DNA of 45,905 nucleotides from Oscillospiraceae bacterium (GCA_017430455.1 JAFRMX010000014.1:1-45905); one strand, 5' to 3'. Shown: positions 32,950 through 39,631, numbered from the stretch's first letter. The notes: generated from the sequence alone by a model not told the origin. Numbers and translations: made by a program.

Positions 32950-33025
32950 AATATATACCTTTCATTGTGATCTTGCGGTTTTGAAAAAGATGTCAGATCC
33001 GGTTCCGACAAAATGACCCGGTCTG

Positions 33026-33058
33026 AAAAAACAGAAGGACAATATTAAATTGTCCTTC
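33026..33058 (-). terminator. Intrinsic terminator or attenuator between rpsO and pnp
   Basis: On the minus strand, GAAGGACAAT pairs with ATTGTCCTTC (33058-33049 with 33043-33034) around a 5-base loop. A T-run covering 33031-33026 follows. The 10-base stem and six T residues fit a rho-independent terminator. pnp lies just beyond, so partial read-through probably sets the rpsO:pnp ratio. Confidence 0.8.
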
Positions 33059-33098
33059 CGTAAAAACCTTCATATCCTTCGGCTTTCGGAGATCCGTC

Positions 33099-33365
33099 TT
33101 ACTTGCGGATCCCGAGTTTTGCAATGATTGCACGATAACGCTCGATGTCCTTCTTCATGAGGTAGTCGAGCAGGCGGCGGCGTTTACCGACCATCTTGTA
33201 CATTCCGAGTCTGCTGTGTTTGTCAGCAGGATGGGATTTCAAATGCTCTGTGAGTTCTCTGATACGCTCTGTCAATATGGCGATCTGTACCTCAGGCGAG
33301 CCGGTGTCTCCGTCGTGAGTCTTGTTGGCCTCAATGACGGCTGTCTTTTTTTCTTTTGTGATCAT
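33099..33365 (-). CDS. rpsO: 30S ribosomal protein S15
   Basis: An 88-residue primary 16S rRNA-binding protein. The sequence shows the standard S15 landmarks: [40 protein letters not shown] and [28 protein letters not shown] precedes the ATG. It heads the leftward 13-gene run and has its own promoter about 110 bases upstream, with a structured leader between. S15 in many bacteria represses its own translation by binding such leaders. Confidence 0.98.
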   Translation of the reverse strand: MITKEKKTAVIEANKTHDGDTGSPEVQIAILTERIRELTEHLKSHPADKHSRLGMYKMVGKRRRLLDYLMKKDIERYRAIIAKLGIRK

Positions 33366-33465
33366 TTTCTTTTTCCTTTCAGTATATTTCTTTCTCCAAT
33401 GGCCAAGTATAAAGTATCGAAAGGCGCCCGAATGCAGGCATTCGCTTTACACCTCGCGCAAGGAC
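33366..33465 (-). promoter_or_regulatory. Structured 5' leader of rpsO, probable S15-binding autoregulatory RNA
   Basis: About 100 bases from the predicted transcript start to the rpsO ATG. On the minus strand a hairpin CGAATGC-CT-GCATTCG (33444-33429) is flanked by AGGTGT (33454-33449) and GCGCCT (33427-33422). These pair as six bases including two G-U wobbles, with an asymmetric AAAG/G internal loop. G-U/G-C steps next to a helix junction are what S15 recognises in 16S rRNA and in known leaders. The match is structural; no family alignment was made. Confidence 0.5.
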
Positions 33466-33471
33466 TGTGGA

Positions 33472-33500
33472 ATGATATCAAAAATAGCGCTGTATGTCAA
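33472..33500 (-). promoter_or_regulatory. rpsO: rpsO promoter
   Basis: Minus strand: perfect -35 TTGACA (33500-33495), a 17-base spacer, and -10 TATCAT (33477-33472, five of six matches). The start is expected near 33465, giving the roughly 100-base leader described above. A run of A/T follows upstream of the -35 and could act as an UP element. Confidence 0.75.
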
Positions 33501-33541
33501 TAATTTTCATAGTTTTTTACATATTATTCTTGATTTTGCGA

Positions 33542-33570
33542 TTGAAAAATAAGTTCCGCTGATACATAAT
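33542..33570 (+). promoter_or_regulatory. Promoter placed directly on the dipeptidase start codon
   Basis: -35 TTGAAA (33542-33547, five of six), a 17-base spacer, and -10 CATAAT (33565-33570, five of six). Transcription should start at about 33576-33579, that is, at the ATG itself. No ribosome binding site precedes that ATG, so the mRNA may be leaderless. Confidence 0.55.
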
Positions 33571-33578
33571 CATTTCAG

Positions 33579-34379
33579 ATGAAAAACAGAAGGTCTTCAA
33601 AAAAAGTATATCTGATCTCTCTTGCGGGCGCCTGTGTCGTCATGCTTGCTCTGGTGATCGCGCTGATAACGCAGCTCGCCGCTATCGCAGAGGAAAACCG
33701 TGTTCAAAGCCATGGCTCTGAAGCTCAGGCTCGGCCCTCTGCTACGGTGGCACCTTCTCCGGAGCCGACTCCGGAAAGAACGCCAACCCCTGAGCCAGTT
33801 TCATATGTGCATATCCCTCACGCTGTTGACCTGAGAGAATATCTTCCAGACGCGCGGTTTGATATCATCAACGCCACGGAAAACAATGTGACCGGGAGAA
33901 TACTTTATCCCGCGGTTCCTCTGATGGAGGAGGAATCTGCAGCTCTGCTCAAGGAAGCGTATGATATATTCAAAGCCGACGGTTATACGATGGTCATATA
34001 TGACGCCTACAGACCGAAATCCGCGCAGAAGGCTCTGTACGATATCGTTAAAGATCATCGTTTTATTGCGGACCCGTACAATTCCAGGTCCTGGCATAAC
34101 CTGGGACGGGCTGTGGATATATCTCTCGCATATACCGAGACCGGAGAGCTTCTTGAAATGCCCTCTCCCATGCACACTTTTAACGAATCGGCCATGCGGC
34201 GCTTTCATGATTCCTGGAGTATGGAAGTCCGGCATAATGTGGATTATATGACAGATGTCATGACTTCCTGCGGATTCGGAACGATCACATCCGAGTGGTG
34301 GCATTTTGAATATACCGGTTCCGGATATTTTCTTGAAGACGATATGGATCTTGAGTTCCTGGCAAGCCGGGTTTCTTAA
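33579..34379 (+). CDS. Membrane-anchored D-Ala-D-Ala dipeptidase, VanX/DdpX-like (peptidase M15D)
   Basis: A 266-residue zinc peptidase that likely cleaves D-alanyl-D-alanine. Residues 10-34 form a single membrane helix, followed by an outside linker rich in Pro and Thr (PSPEPTPERTPTPEP). The catalytic domain shows IYDAYRPKSAQ (about 140-150), the zinc motif SWHNLGRAVDIS with His173 and Asp180, and SEWWHFEY with Glu239 as catalytic base and His242 as third ligand. VanX of glycopeptide-resistance clusters is cytoplasmic; the membrane anchor here implies an external role, perhaps dipeptide scavenging or wall recycling. No vanH/vanA genes accompany it. It converges with the BlaR1-like gene. No ribosome site is visible, so the start depends on the leaderless reading. 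Confidence 0.87.
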   Translation: MKNRRSSKKVYLISLAGACVVMLALVIALITQLAAIAEENRVQSHGSEAQARPSATVAPSPEPTPERTPTPEPVSYVHIPHAVDLREYLPDARFDIINATENNVTGRILYPAVPLMEEESAALLKEAYDIFKADGYTMVIYDAYRPKSAQKALYDIVKDHRFIADPYNSRSWHNLGRAVDISLAYTETGELLEMPSPMHTFNESAMRRFHDSWSMEVRHNVDYMTDVMTSCGFGTITSEWWHFEYTGSGYFLEDDMDLEFLASRVS

Positions 34380-34420
34380 GCCCCGAAACGCAGAAAAGCC
34401 CCGGTCAACTGTGAATACTG

Positions 34421-34448
34421 AAGGCAGGCCTTTACAGGTCTGCCTTTT
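34421..34448 (+). terminator. Terminator of the dipeptidase gene
   Basis: AAGGCAGGCC, loop TTTACA, GGTCTGCCTT (one G-U pair) followed by TTTTAAA: a rho-independent terminator 41 bases after the dipeptidase stop. On the minus strand the hairpin has no T-run, so it may not stop the convergent BlaR1-like transcript. Confidence 0.8.
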
Positions 34449-34475
34449 AAATAATTCATAAAAACTATTGTATTT

Positions 34476-37400
34476 TCAGCTCTCGTATTCGTAGAGCCTG
34501 CCTCCGAAAGATATGCAAGTGATCTTTTTTGCACCCTCATATTCGACAAAAGCTATGCGATGGGATCCGAAGGTTTCTCCAAACTCACTGTGGCCGTACT
34601 CCTCAAGCGGATCGTCTGAGACAAACCGCTGTAACTCTGCAATAGTTTCGGGATCAGCGGTATTGATACAAGTGAGAAACTCATTCCTGTCCATCAGTAT
34701 CATCAGCGAACCTTCGGGGCTGAGAATATTCATGGGAAAGTATATCTTATCCGCGAGGGATTCAAAGTCAGAATCAGAAATATCCTTCTGAACATCTCTC
34801 GCAAATGCCAGTTCTTCGCTCCCTTCTTTGAACTGGACCGGTGCTTCTTTGAAGAACGGATTGTCCTCAACAGCCATGACATATCCGCCGTTCTCCGGCG
34901 CCGAGAAAAGGGATTGAAGGTCAATGTTTCCGTCTTCGGTGACATCGAACCGGCAATTATCCGCTTCTATCGGCTCGCCGTTCCAGGTCTTGTTCACGGA
35001 TTCGGAAAAGCTGAGCATGGGACTCGGGATATCGTGGAAATCGCAATCTGAAAAAGCTATGCCGTCACATTTCCAGAATGTCGCTCCGCCCTGGCTGCAA
35101 TCGTAGATCTCGCAGTCTCGCGCTTTAAAATCTGTGCAGTTTGAGCAGTTTACTCCCAAGATTCCGCAGCCGTAGAGCCTGCATTCCTCGAGACTGATCC
35201 CGCCGCAATTCTTAAAATCGAGAACACCGCCCGAGCAGGAGCCCGGCTCCTCGGTATGGCCGGCTGTAAAGCCGATAAGAGAGATGTTGCTGCAGGAGCG
35301 GAATTCCAGGACATTGGCGTATCTTGGGATAGCCGCTATTGTTGTGTCCTTGGGGTCATTTGATTTCGCCTTTATTGTCAGGCCTTCGATATTGTTAATG
35401 ATGAGTCCGGGGCCGTCAAAGTTTTCCGCCCAGAAATAGTACTCTCCGCCGATAGAGCCGTAGTTTGAAGCTGCAGAAAGATCGAAAAGCTCTCCGTCAA
35501 GGATTATGGTCCTGTCAGGACCCAGGGCCGCGAGGAACTCGTCGGTATTCGTAACCGTTATCTCGCTGCCTGCAGCAGCTTCCGGTGCAGGCTCAGGGGC
35601 TTCTGCACTTTTTATATCCCCGATATTGATCTCACGCCATTTCATATTATTAAGGCTAGTTTTGTCGAGCTCTTTACCGTTTATATCAGTGGCGTATATT
35701 CCCTGTGAGTAGTACCAGACGAATCTCTCAGAATCGTTATTCCTGAAGCTGCATCCGTCCACTGTTATCGGGTACTGCTCAAGCGTAAAGACCGAAGTAT
35801 ATATAGTGTTGTCCTCGACCTTATTTGAAAGGAAGGCCGTGTTTTTGCTGTAGGCGGAGATGAAGAAGTTCTGAACGGAATTGTCGTGAATGCTGCAGTT
35901 CGTGATATATACGCCCTCGCACTGCCTTACGCTGAAGATGCTGACAGCGCTTGCCTGACCCTCTCTTGTTCCGTTGCCGTATACCTCGCATCGGTCGAAA
36001 GAGACATTCCGGCATGAATTGAGATTCATTGCACTGTCGCTGCACTCGTAGATCTTTGAGGAATCGACACTGAGGTCCGTACAGTCCTGAGCGATTACGC
36101 CTACAGTTCCGCAACCGAACATCCCGCAGTCCGAAACCGATGTGCCGTTACAGGCTTCAAATCTGAGAACTCCTCCGCTGCAAAAAGCGCGATCGGGAGT
36201 ATGACCGGCAATAAAACCTTCAAGCTTTATCCCGCTGCAGTTGCTGAATCGGAGGACATTGGCATATCTGGGCGAGGCGGCAATGGTAGTCTTATCCGCT
36301 CCGGCTCCGGTTATTGTGAGATTATCCGCGTTTTCTATAACAAGCTCAAATCCGTCATATACTTTTTCCCAATGCCAGTGAGCTCCTCTTTCTTCGGTCC
36401 CATAGCTCGAGGCGCTGCTCAGATCGAATTGTCCTGCTTCAAGTCTGATTACCGAGTCGGAATCTATGGCCTCGAGAAAACGGTCGACAGTCGATACAGT
36501 TTCATTATTAACGGTATTGTCTTCCGTTGTTTCATTTTTCGGACCTGCCGCGACACCGCAGCCGGCCAATAATATGAGCGCCAGCAATGACGCCAGAATT
36601 CTGATTTTATTCTTTTTATAGCGCATTATCTGCTCCAATCGTTCTTTTAGATCTCTCTTCTCCGTACAGAAGGTGGTTGCCACTACTCCGGCGGGGAGAG
36701 CTGCTGAGGCAGCCATGCTCAGGAGCGTATTGCCGTAGGATCTTTTCTCGGCCTTTGTCATGTTTCGGAGAAGCGTTTCGTCACAGCTCAGCTCGCAGGC
36801 GCGGTTGATCTCATGCTTTGCCAGGTATGACAGCGGGTTGAACCACTGTGTCGAGAGCACAATGACAGTGAACCATTTATAGAGTGTATCCTGCCTGCGG
36901 TAGTGTGTCAGTTCATGACGGAAGATGTTTTTTAGCATTTCTTCATCGTATATCCGTTCGGGCAGGACGATTTTGGGCGAAAACACTCCATACATCAAAG
37001 GCGTTCTGCTTTTTTTGCTCACGAACAGCCTCGGCTTAGGCCCTTTTATTGAGGCGTATGTCATTCTCTGGAATATGTCCGGAGTCATAAAGCTCTTTTT
37101 CATCCTGAAGGAGAATGCCGTGAAGGATAAAAAATAAATAGAAAAGCTCACAATAGCGCCAGTAACCCATATGCCGAGCCAAAAACCGGAGGATCTCAAA
37201 ACTGTTTTTACAGATCCGGTACGGGATACGTCATGATTCGGGATCTGACCCTCGTTAGCGGCTGAAGCAGGTTCTGTTTCCTTCGGTGTTATTTCTTCAT
37301 GCGGAATAATGAGAGCCTGATGATCCGTTACCTGATAGTATTGAGCCTCTGTCCCGGATTCATTTGTCGAGGCTTCTGCCTGATATACAGGCGGCGTCCC

Positions 37401-37583
37401 TGCTTCCGCGCTTGTCGGAACAAGACCGGGGATTGGGAGTATAAAACGTAGAAGCACCAGAAGCCAGGCATAGTAATAGACTGTATTTGAGAGTCTGTTC
37501 CCCAAGATACGCTTAAGCACAAACAGGAGAAGAACCAGTACGGAGCCGCCCAGAGTCATATATATAAGCTGCGTCATTATCAT
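34476..37583 (-). CDS. BlaR1-like M56 metallopeptidase with two extracellular right-handed beta-helix domains
   Basis: A 1035-residue membrane sensor-protease. Residues 1-340 are a BlaR1/MecR1-type M56 unit: helices near 5-24, 37-52 and 134-155, the zinc motif FRHELTHYRR (His223, Glu224, His227) with Glu264 in NRACELSCDE, and a last helix at 328-341. In BlaR1 the outside C-terminus is a penicillin-binding sensor. Here it is replaced by a long beta-helix region: unit A about 365-640, a PEPAPEAA linker, unit B about 677-880, and a tail to 1035. Cys/Asn/Gly-rich rungs such as FSNCSGIKLEGFIAGHT and FRSCSNISLIGFTAGHT show that A and B are duplicates. The BlaI-like gene ends directly before its ATG. 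Binding of a cell-wall or plant glycan is the likely trigger, but the ligand is unknown. Confidence 0.85.
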   Translation of the reverse strand: MIMTQLIYMTLGGSVLVLLLFVLKRILGNRLSNTVYYYAWLLVLLRFILPIPGLVPTSAEAGTPPVYQAEASTNESGTEAQYYQVTDHQALIIPHEEITPKETEPASAANEGQIPNHDVSRTGSVKTVLRSSGFWLGIWVTGAIVSFSIYFLSFTAFSFRMKKSFMTPDIFQRMTYASIKGPKPRLFVSKKSRTPLMYGVFSPKIVLPERIYDEEMLKNIFRHELTHYRRQDTLYKWFTVIVLSTQWFNPLSYLAKHEINRACELSCDETLLRNMTKAEKRSYGNTLLSMAASAALPAGVVATTFCTEKRDLKERLEQIMRYKKNKIRILASLLALILLAGCGVAAGPKNETTEDNTVNNETVSTVDRFLEAIDSDSVIRLEAGQFDLSSASSYGTEERGAHWHWEKVYDGFELVIENADNLTITGAGADKTTIAASPRYANVLRFSNCSGIKLEGFIAGHTPDRAFCSGGVLRFEACNGTSVSDCGMFGCGTVGVIAQDCTDLSVDSSKIYECSDSAMNLNSCRNVSFDRCEVYGNGTREGQASAVSIFSVRQCEGVYITNCSIHDNSVQNFFISAYSKNTAFLSNKVEDNTIYTSVFTLEQYPITVDGCSFRNNDSERFVWYYSQGIYATDINGKELDKTSLNNMKWREINIGDIKSAEAPEPAPEAAAGSEITVTNTDEFLAALGPDRTIILDGELFDLSAASNYGSIGGEYYFWAENFDGPGLIINNIEGLTIKAKSNDPKDTTIAAIPRYANVLEFRSCSNISLIGFTAGHTEEPGSCSGGVLDFKNCGGISLEECRLYGCGILGVNCSNCTDFKARDCEIYDCSQGGATFWKCDGIAFSDCDFHDIPSPMLSFSESVNKTWNGEPIEADNCRFDVTEDGNIDLQSLFSAPENGGYVMAVEDNPFFKEAPVQFKEGSEELAFARDVQKDISDSDFESLADKIYFPMNILSPEGSLMILMDRNEFLTCINTADPETIAELQRFVSDDPLEEYGHSEFGETFGSHRIAFVEYEGAKKITCISFGGRLYEYES
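34944..35555 (-). repeat. Beta-helix unit B of the BlaR1-like sensor
   Basis: Encodes residues 677-880. It aligns by eye with unit A (residues 365-640): DEFLAALGPDRTIIL matches DRFLEAIDSDSVIRL, AIPRYANVLEFRSC matches ASPRYANVLRFSNC, and GSCSGGVLDFKNC matches AFCSGGVLRFEAC. It is an internal duplication that has since diverged. Unit A has an extra rung block (about residues 535-640) with no partner here. Confidence 0.8.
35664..36491 (-). repeat. Beta-helix unit A of the BlaR1-like sensor
   Basis: Encodes residues 365-640, the membrane-proximal half of the duplicated right-handed beta-helix. Rungs of about 22-24 residues with periodic Cys, Asn and Asp (CTDLSVDSSKIYECS, CRNVSFDRCEVYGNG, CEGVYITNCSIHDNS) are typical of pectate-lyase-like folds. 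No lyase catalytic set could be identified, consistent with a binding role. Confidence 0.8.
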
Positions 37584-37961
37584 TCATCCGTCCTCCGAGT
37601 TGAACATGGCTCGGAGCTCTTCTATATCGTCCCGGGTCAGGCCTTCCGAATGTACAAGAGCTGCGACAAGATCCCTGGCGCTCCCGTTGTACAGGCGGGA
37701 GATCAGATCGTTGGTTGCCCATCTGTTGTATTCCTTCTCTGAAATGGCCGGAGAATAATAGAAAACATTACGCTTTATCTGTATTACGGCGCCTTTGGAA
37801 ACAAGTCTTGAGATCAGTGTTTTTATGGTAGCCGCCTCCCAGCCTTTCTTTGCCTGAAGCGACTGCCTTATTGCCGAAAGGGGCAGAGCGTCCTCTGCGG
37901 CCCACAACACCTTCATGACTTCAATTTCGGAATCGCTTATCCGATTTGCCAATGTGTCCAT
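37584..37961 (-). CDS. BlaI/MecI-family transcriptional repressor
   Basis: A 125-residue winged-helix repressor: ISDSEIEVMKVLWAAEDALP opens the DNA-binding domain, IKTLISRLVSKGAV is the recognition region, and a dimerisation tail follows (EKEYNRWATNDLISRLYNGS). In BlaI/MecI the sensor metalloprotease triggers cleavage within the dimerisation domain and derepression. The gene ends with TGA directly followed by the ATG of the BlaR1-like gene. A 15-base perfect inverted repeat with BlaI-type TACA-n2-TGTA cores lies upstream and overlaps its promoter, so it should repress its own operon. Confidence 0.93.
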   Translation of the reverse strand: MDTLANRISDSEIEVMKVLWAAEDALPLSAIRQSLQAKKGWEAATIKTLISRLVSKGAVIQIKRNVFYYSPAISEKEYNRWATNDLISRLYNGSARDLVAALVHSEGLTRDDIEELRAMFNSEDG

Positions 37962-37990
37962 AAAGAACCTCCAAAACAGCTAAATAGATT

Positions 37991-38039
37991 ACAAGTGTAG
38001 ACTCTACGATCCTGTTATATCATAAGAGTCTACACTTGT
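37991..38039. promoter_or_regulatory. BlaI-type operator pair of the repressor-sensor operon
   Basis: ACAAGTGTAGACTCT (37991-38005) and its exact reverse complement (38025-38039) face each other across 19 bases. Each arm carries the BlaI/MecI core TACA-n2-TGTA or one base off it (TACACTTGTA; TACACTTGTC). The right arm overlaps the -35 hexamer and the left arm lies just past the start site, the usual two-site arrangement. Confidence 0.85.
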
Positions 38040-38042
38040 CAA
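38014..38042 (-). promoter_or_regulatory. Promoter of the blaI-blaR1-like operon
   Basis: Minus strand: -35 TTGACA (38042-38037, perfect), a 17-base spacer, and -10 TATAAC (38019-38014, five of six). It is embedded between and within the operator arms. The transcript should start near 38007, about 46 bases before the repressor ATG. Confidence 0.8.
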
Positions 38043-38060
38043 CTGTAATATTTGCTTTTT

Positions 38061-38936
38061 TTATCCTACGCCGCCGTCCATAAAGACATATTTGTTTTCA
38101 AAATCCTCCTGTGTCAGGATCCTGCCTGTCTGCCGGATCTCCAGGTTCTCAGCAACTTTGACGATCGTATCCATATCCAGCATTCCGGCGACCGTAATTA
38201 TCCAGCCTTCATCCGCGTTTGACAGCAGAACATAGTTATAATCAATGGAATACTCCTCCTGCCCGAATTCAGGACGTGCCCCGATCTGCTGGGACGCATG
38301 AAACTTCAATACGTCCAGGTCTCCCCACTGCTCCTCCGTTATATCGCCCGGGGTATGATAGAGCATCAGTATGGCCCCTCCGTCGTTGAACATGGACATG
38401 CTGTATCTCTCTATGAGGAGCGGCTGTCCTATATCCTGATAGAGCCTCATATCCTCCGGCGCCCAGCAGCCGAGCGTTTCCGCGGAAAAACGGGTAAACC
38501 ATGTGTCTTTGTTTATATTTGACTCGGGAATGCTGAATCCAAGCGTTTCGGGGAGTTCAAACGGCAGGTATCCCGGCTTGAATTCTATTTCTTTGCTCTC
38601 TTCCTTCTCCGGAAATGTCAGAGCAAGCTTGGCATCGTGCCATTCAAGAAAACCTTCTTCATTTTCAGACCATTTTATCCTGAAAGTCTCATCGGGGTCA
38701 GGAACCCGTTCTGAGACCGAGAACAGCCTCGCGGCAAATACCGTGATGGTCAGAAAACAGGCTATGGCTGCGGCAATAAGAATTATTCTCCTGGTATCTC
38801 TGATCTGCTTCTTTGTACTTATTTTTGTTTCCGTTGTTTTATCCTCCCTGTAATATCCGAGGAGGTCAGCCGCAGATTCCAGATAGTCGGGGCGGATATC
38901 GCTCATGACATCAAGCAATTTATCCCGGTTCAGCAT
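38061..38936 (-). CDS. DUF4367-type protein, probable membrane anti-sigma factor
   Basis: A 291-residue protein with an about 48-residue cytoplasmic N-terminus (RDKLLDVMSDIRPDYLESAADL), one membrane helix at about 50-69 (RRIILIAAAIACFLTITVFA), and an extracellular domain with DUF4367-like features: FKPGYLPFELPETLGFSIPE, then AILMLYHTPG and DEGWIITVAGMLDMDTIVKV near the end. Its start overlaps the ECF sigma stop by 7 bases, a standard sigma/anti-sigma arrangement. The N-terminus would bind the sigma factor, and an outside signal would release it. No zinc-binding anti-sigma motif is present. Whether regulated proteolysis is involved cannot be told. Confidence 0.82.
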   Translation of the reverse strand: MLNRDKLLDVMSDIRPDYLESAADLLGYYREDKTTETKISTKKQIRDTRRIILIAAAIACFLTITVFAARLFSVSERVPDPDETFRIKWSENEEGFLEWHDAKLALTFPEKEESKEIEFKPGYLPFELPETLGFSIPESNINKDTWFTRFSAETLGCWAPEDMRLYQDIGQPLLIERYSMSMFNDGGAILMLYHTPGDITEEQWGDLDVLKFHASQQIGARPEFGQEEYSIDYNYVLLSNADEGWIITVAGMLDMDTIVKVAENLEIRQTGRILTQEDFENKYVFMDGGVG

Positions 38937-39487
38937 AGACCCTCCTCCTTAAATTCTGATTGCAGTTTTTTTCGTGTCCGATGAAGCATGCTCTTGATCT
39001 TTCCGATGGAAAACCCTGTCCTTTTGCTGATCTCATAAAGAGAAGCGGCATAAAAATATCTGGCTGTAAAAACATCTCTTATCTCGGGGCTGAGAGATGA
39101 AAGGACCCTGTTGACCGATTCGGCCAGTTCTCCTTTTTCGACTTCCTTCTGCGGATCGCTGTCTCCGGGAATACAATCGGCAAGCTCGTCGAACAAAAGC
39201 GGTATTTCGCCGCCTCCGCGTTTTTTTGCATGGTCGGATCGCCATCGGCTCAGAGCAATATTTCTGGCTGCTACGGCTAGCCAGGCGGATAATCTTTCCG
39301 GACTCTCGGGCGGGATCGCATTCCAAGCGTGAAGCAAAGTATCGTTTACGCATTCCAAGCTGTCATCTCTGTTACAGAGGATGTTTTCCGCAATTTGAAA
39401 GCACAGCTTTCCGTATTTGTTCTCCGTCTCGGCGATGGCAGAGCTGTTCCTCTCGTTGTAAAGCTCAAGTATTGCTTCGTCTTCCAT
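38930..39487 (-). CDS. ECF RNA polymerase sigma factor
   Basis: A 185-residue sigma-70-family ECF factor. Region 2 is at about 12-85 (KYGKLCFQIAENILCNRDDS, then WNAIPPESPERLSAWLAVAA with the NIALSRWRSD end), and region 4 is at about 125-180 (LSPEIRDVFTARYFYAASLY, EISKRTGFSIGKIKSMLHRT). The open frame continues upstream to 39517, but GGAG 7 bases before the ATG at 39487 fixes the start. The stop overlaps the DUF4367 gene. An ECF-like GAAAC-n16-CGTC promoter lies upstream, suggesting autoregulation. The stress that activates it is likely envelope-related. Confidence 0.92.
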   Translation of the reverse strand: MEDEAILELYNERNSSAIAETENKYGKLCFQIAENILCNRDDSLECVNDTLLHAWNAIPPESPERLSAWLAVAARNIALSRWRSDHAKKRGGGEIPLLFDELADCIPGDSDPQKEVEKGELAESVNRVLSSLSPEIRDVFTARYFYAASLYEISKRTGFSIGKIKSMLHRTRKKLQSEFKEEGLC

Positions 39488-39504
39488 TGAAAATCTCCGT
39501 GTTA

Positions 39505-39514
39505 AGAACGTTCT
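39505..39514. promoter_or_regulatory. Perfect 10-bp palindrome in the sigma-factor leader
   Basis: AGAACGTTCT lies between the ECF-type promoter and the sigma-factor ribosome site, 18 bases before the ATG. It could be a small operator or a hairpin in the leader. A palindrome this short may also occur by chance. Confidence 0.3.
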
Positions 39515-39524
39515 CACCTATAAT

Positions 39525-39549
39525 GACGCAAATTCCCCGGAATAGTTTC
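39525..39549 (-). promoter_or_regulatory. ECF-type autoregulatory promoter of the sigma-factor operon
   Basis: Minus strand: -35-like GAAAC (39549-39545), a 16-base spacer, and -10-like CGTC (39528-39525). This is the classic layout for ECF sigma factors (GAAC/GAAAC, 16-17 bases, CGTC/CGTA). No sigma-A promoter of similar quality was found here. Confidence 0.6.
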
Positions 39550-39603
39550 GGTAAAATCAAAAAATCCCGTTTATCCGGTAAAATTCTGACAATTTTCTTG
39601 AAG

Positions 39604-39631
39604 TTGTACATTAATTGGATTAAAGTATTAT
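39604..39631 (+). promoter_or_regulatory. Possible promoter of the desaturase-like/reductase pair
   Basis: -10 TATTAT (39626-39631, five of six) with -35 TTGTAC (39604-39609, three of six) and a 16-base spacer. Weak, but the only plausible candidate in the 132 bases between the sigma-factor promoter and the first gene of the rightward pair. A GCTAAAAAAATATGAAAAGG stretch follows before the ribosome site. Confidence 0.35.

Noticed and set aside
30979..32970. Two long plus-strand frames opposite pnp.
   Set aside because: pnp is complete with all domains on the minus strand; the frames have no motifs or ribosome sites and start inside the gene.
33579..34379. The VanX-like gene as part of a glycopeptide-resistance cluster.
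   Set aside because: No vanH, vanA-type ligase or vanRS genes are adjacent, and the protein is membrane-anchored instead of cytoplasmic.
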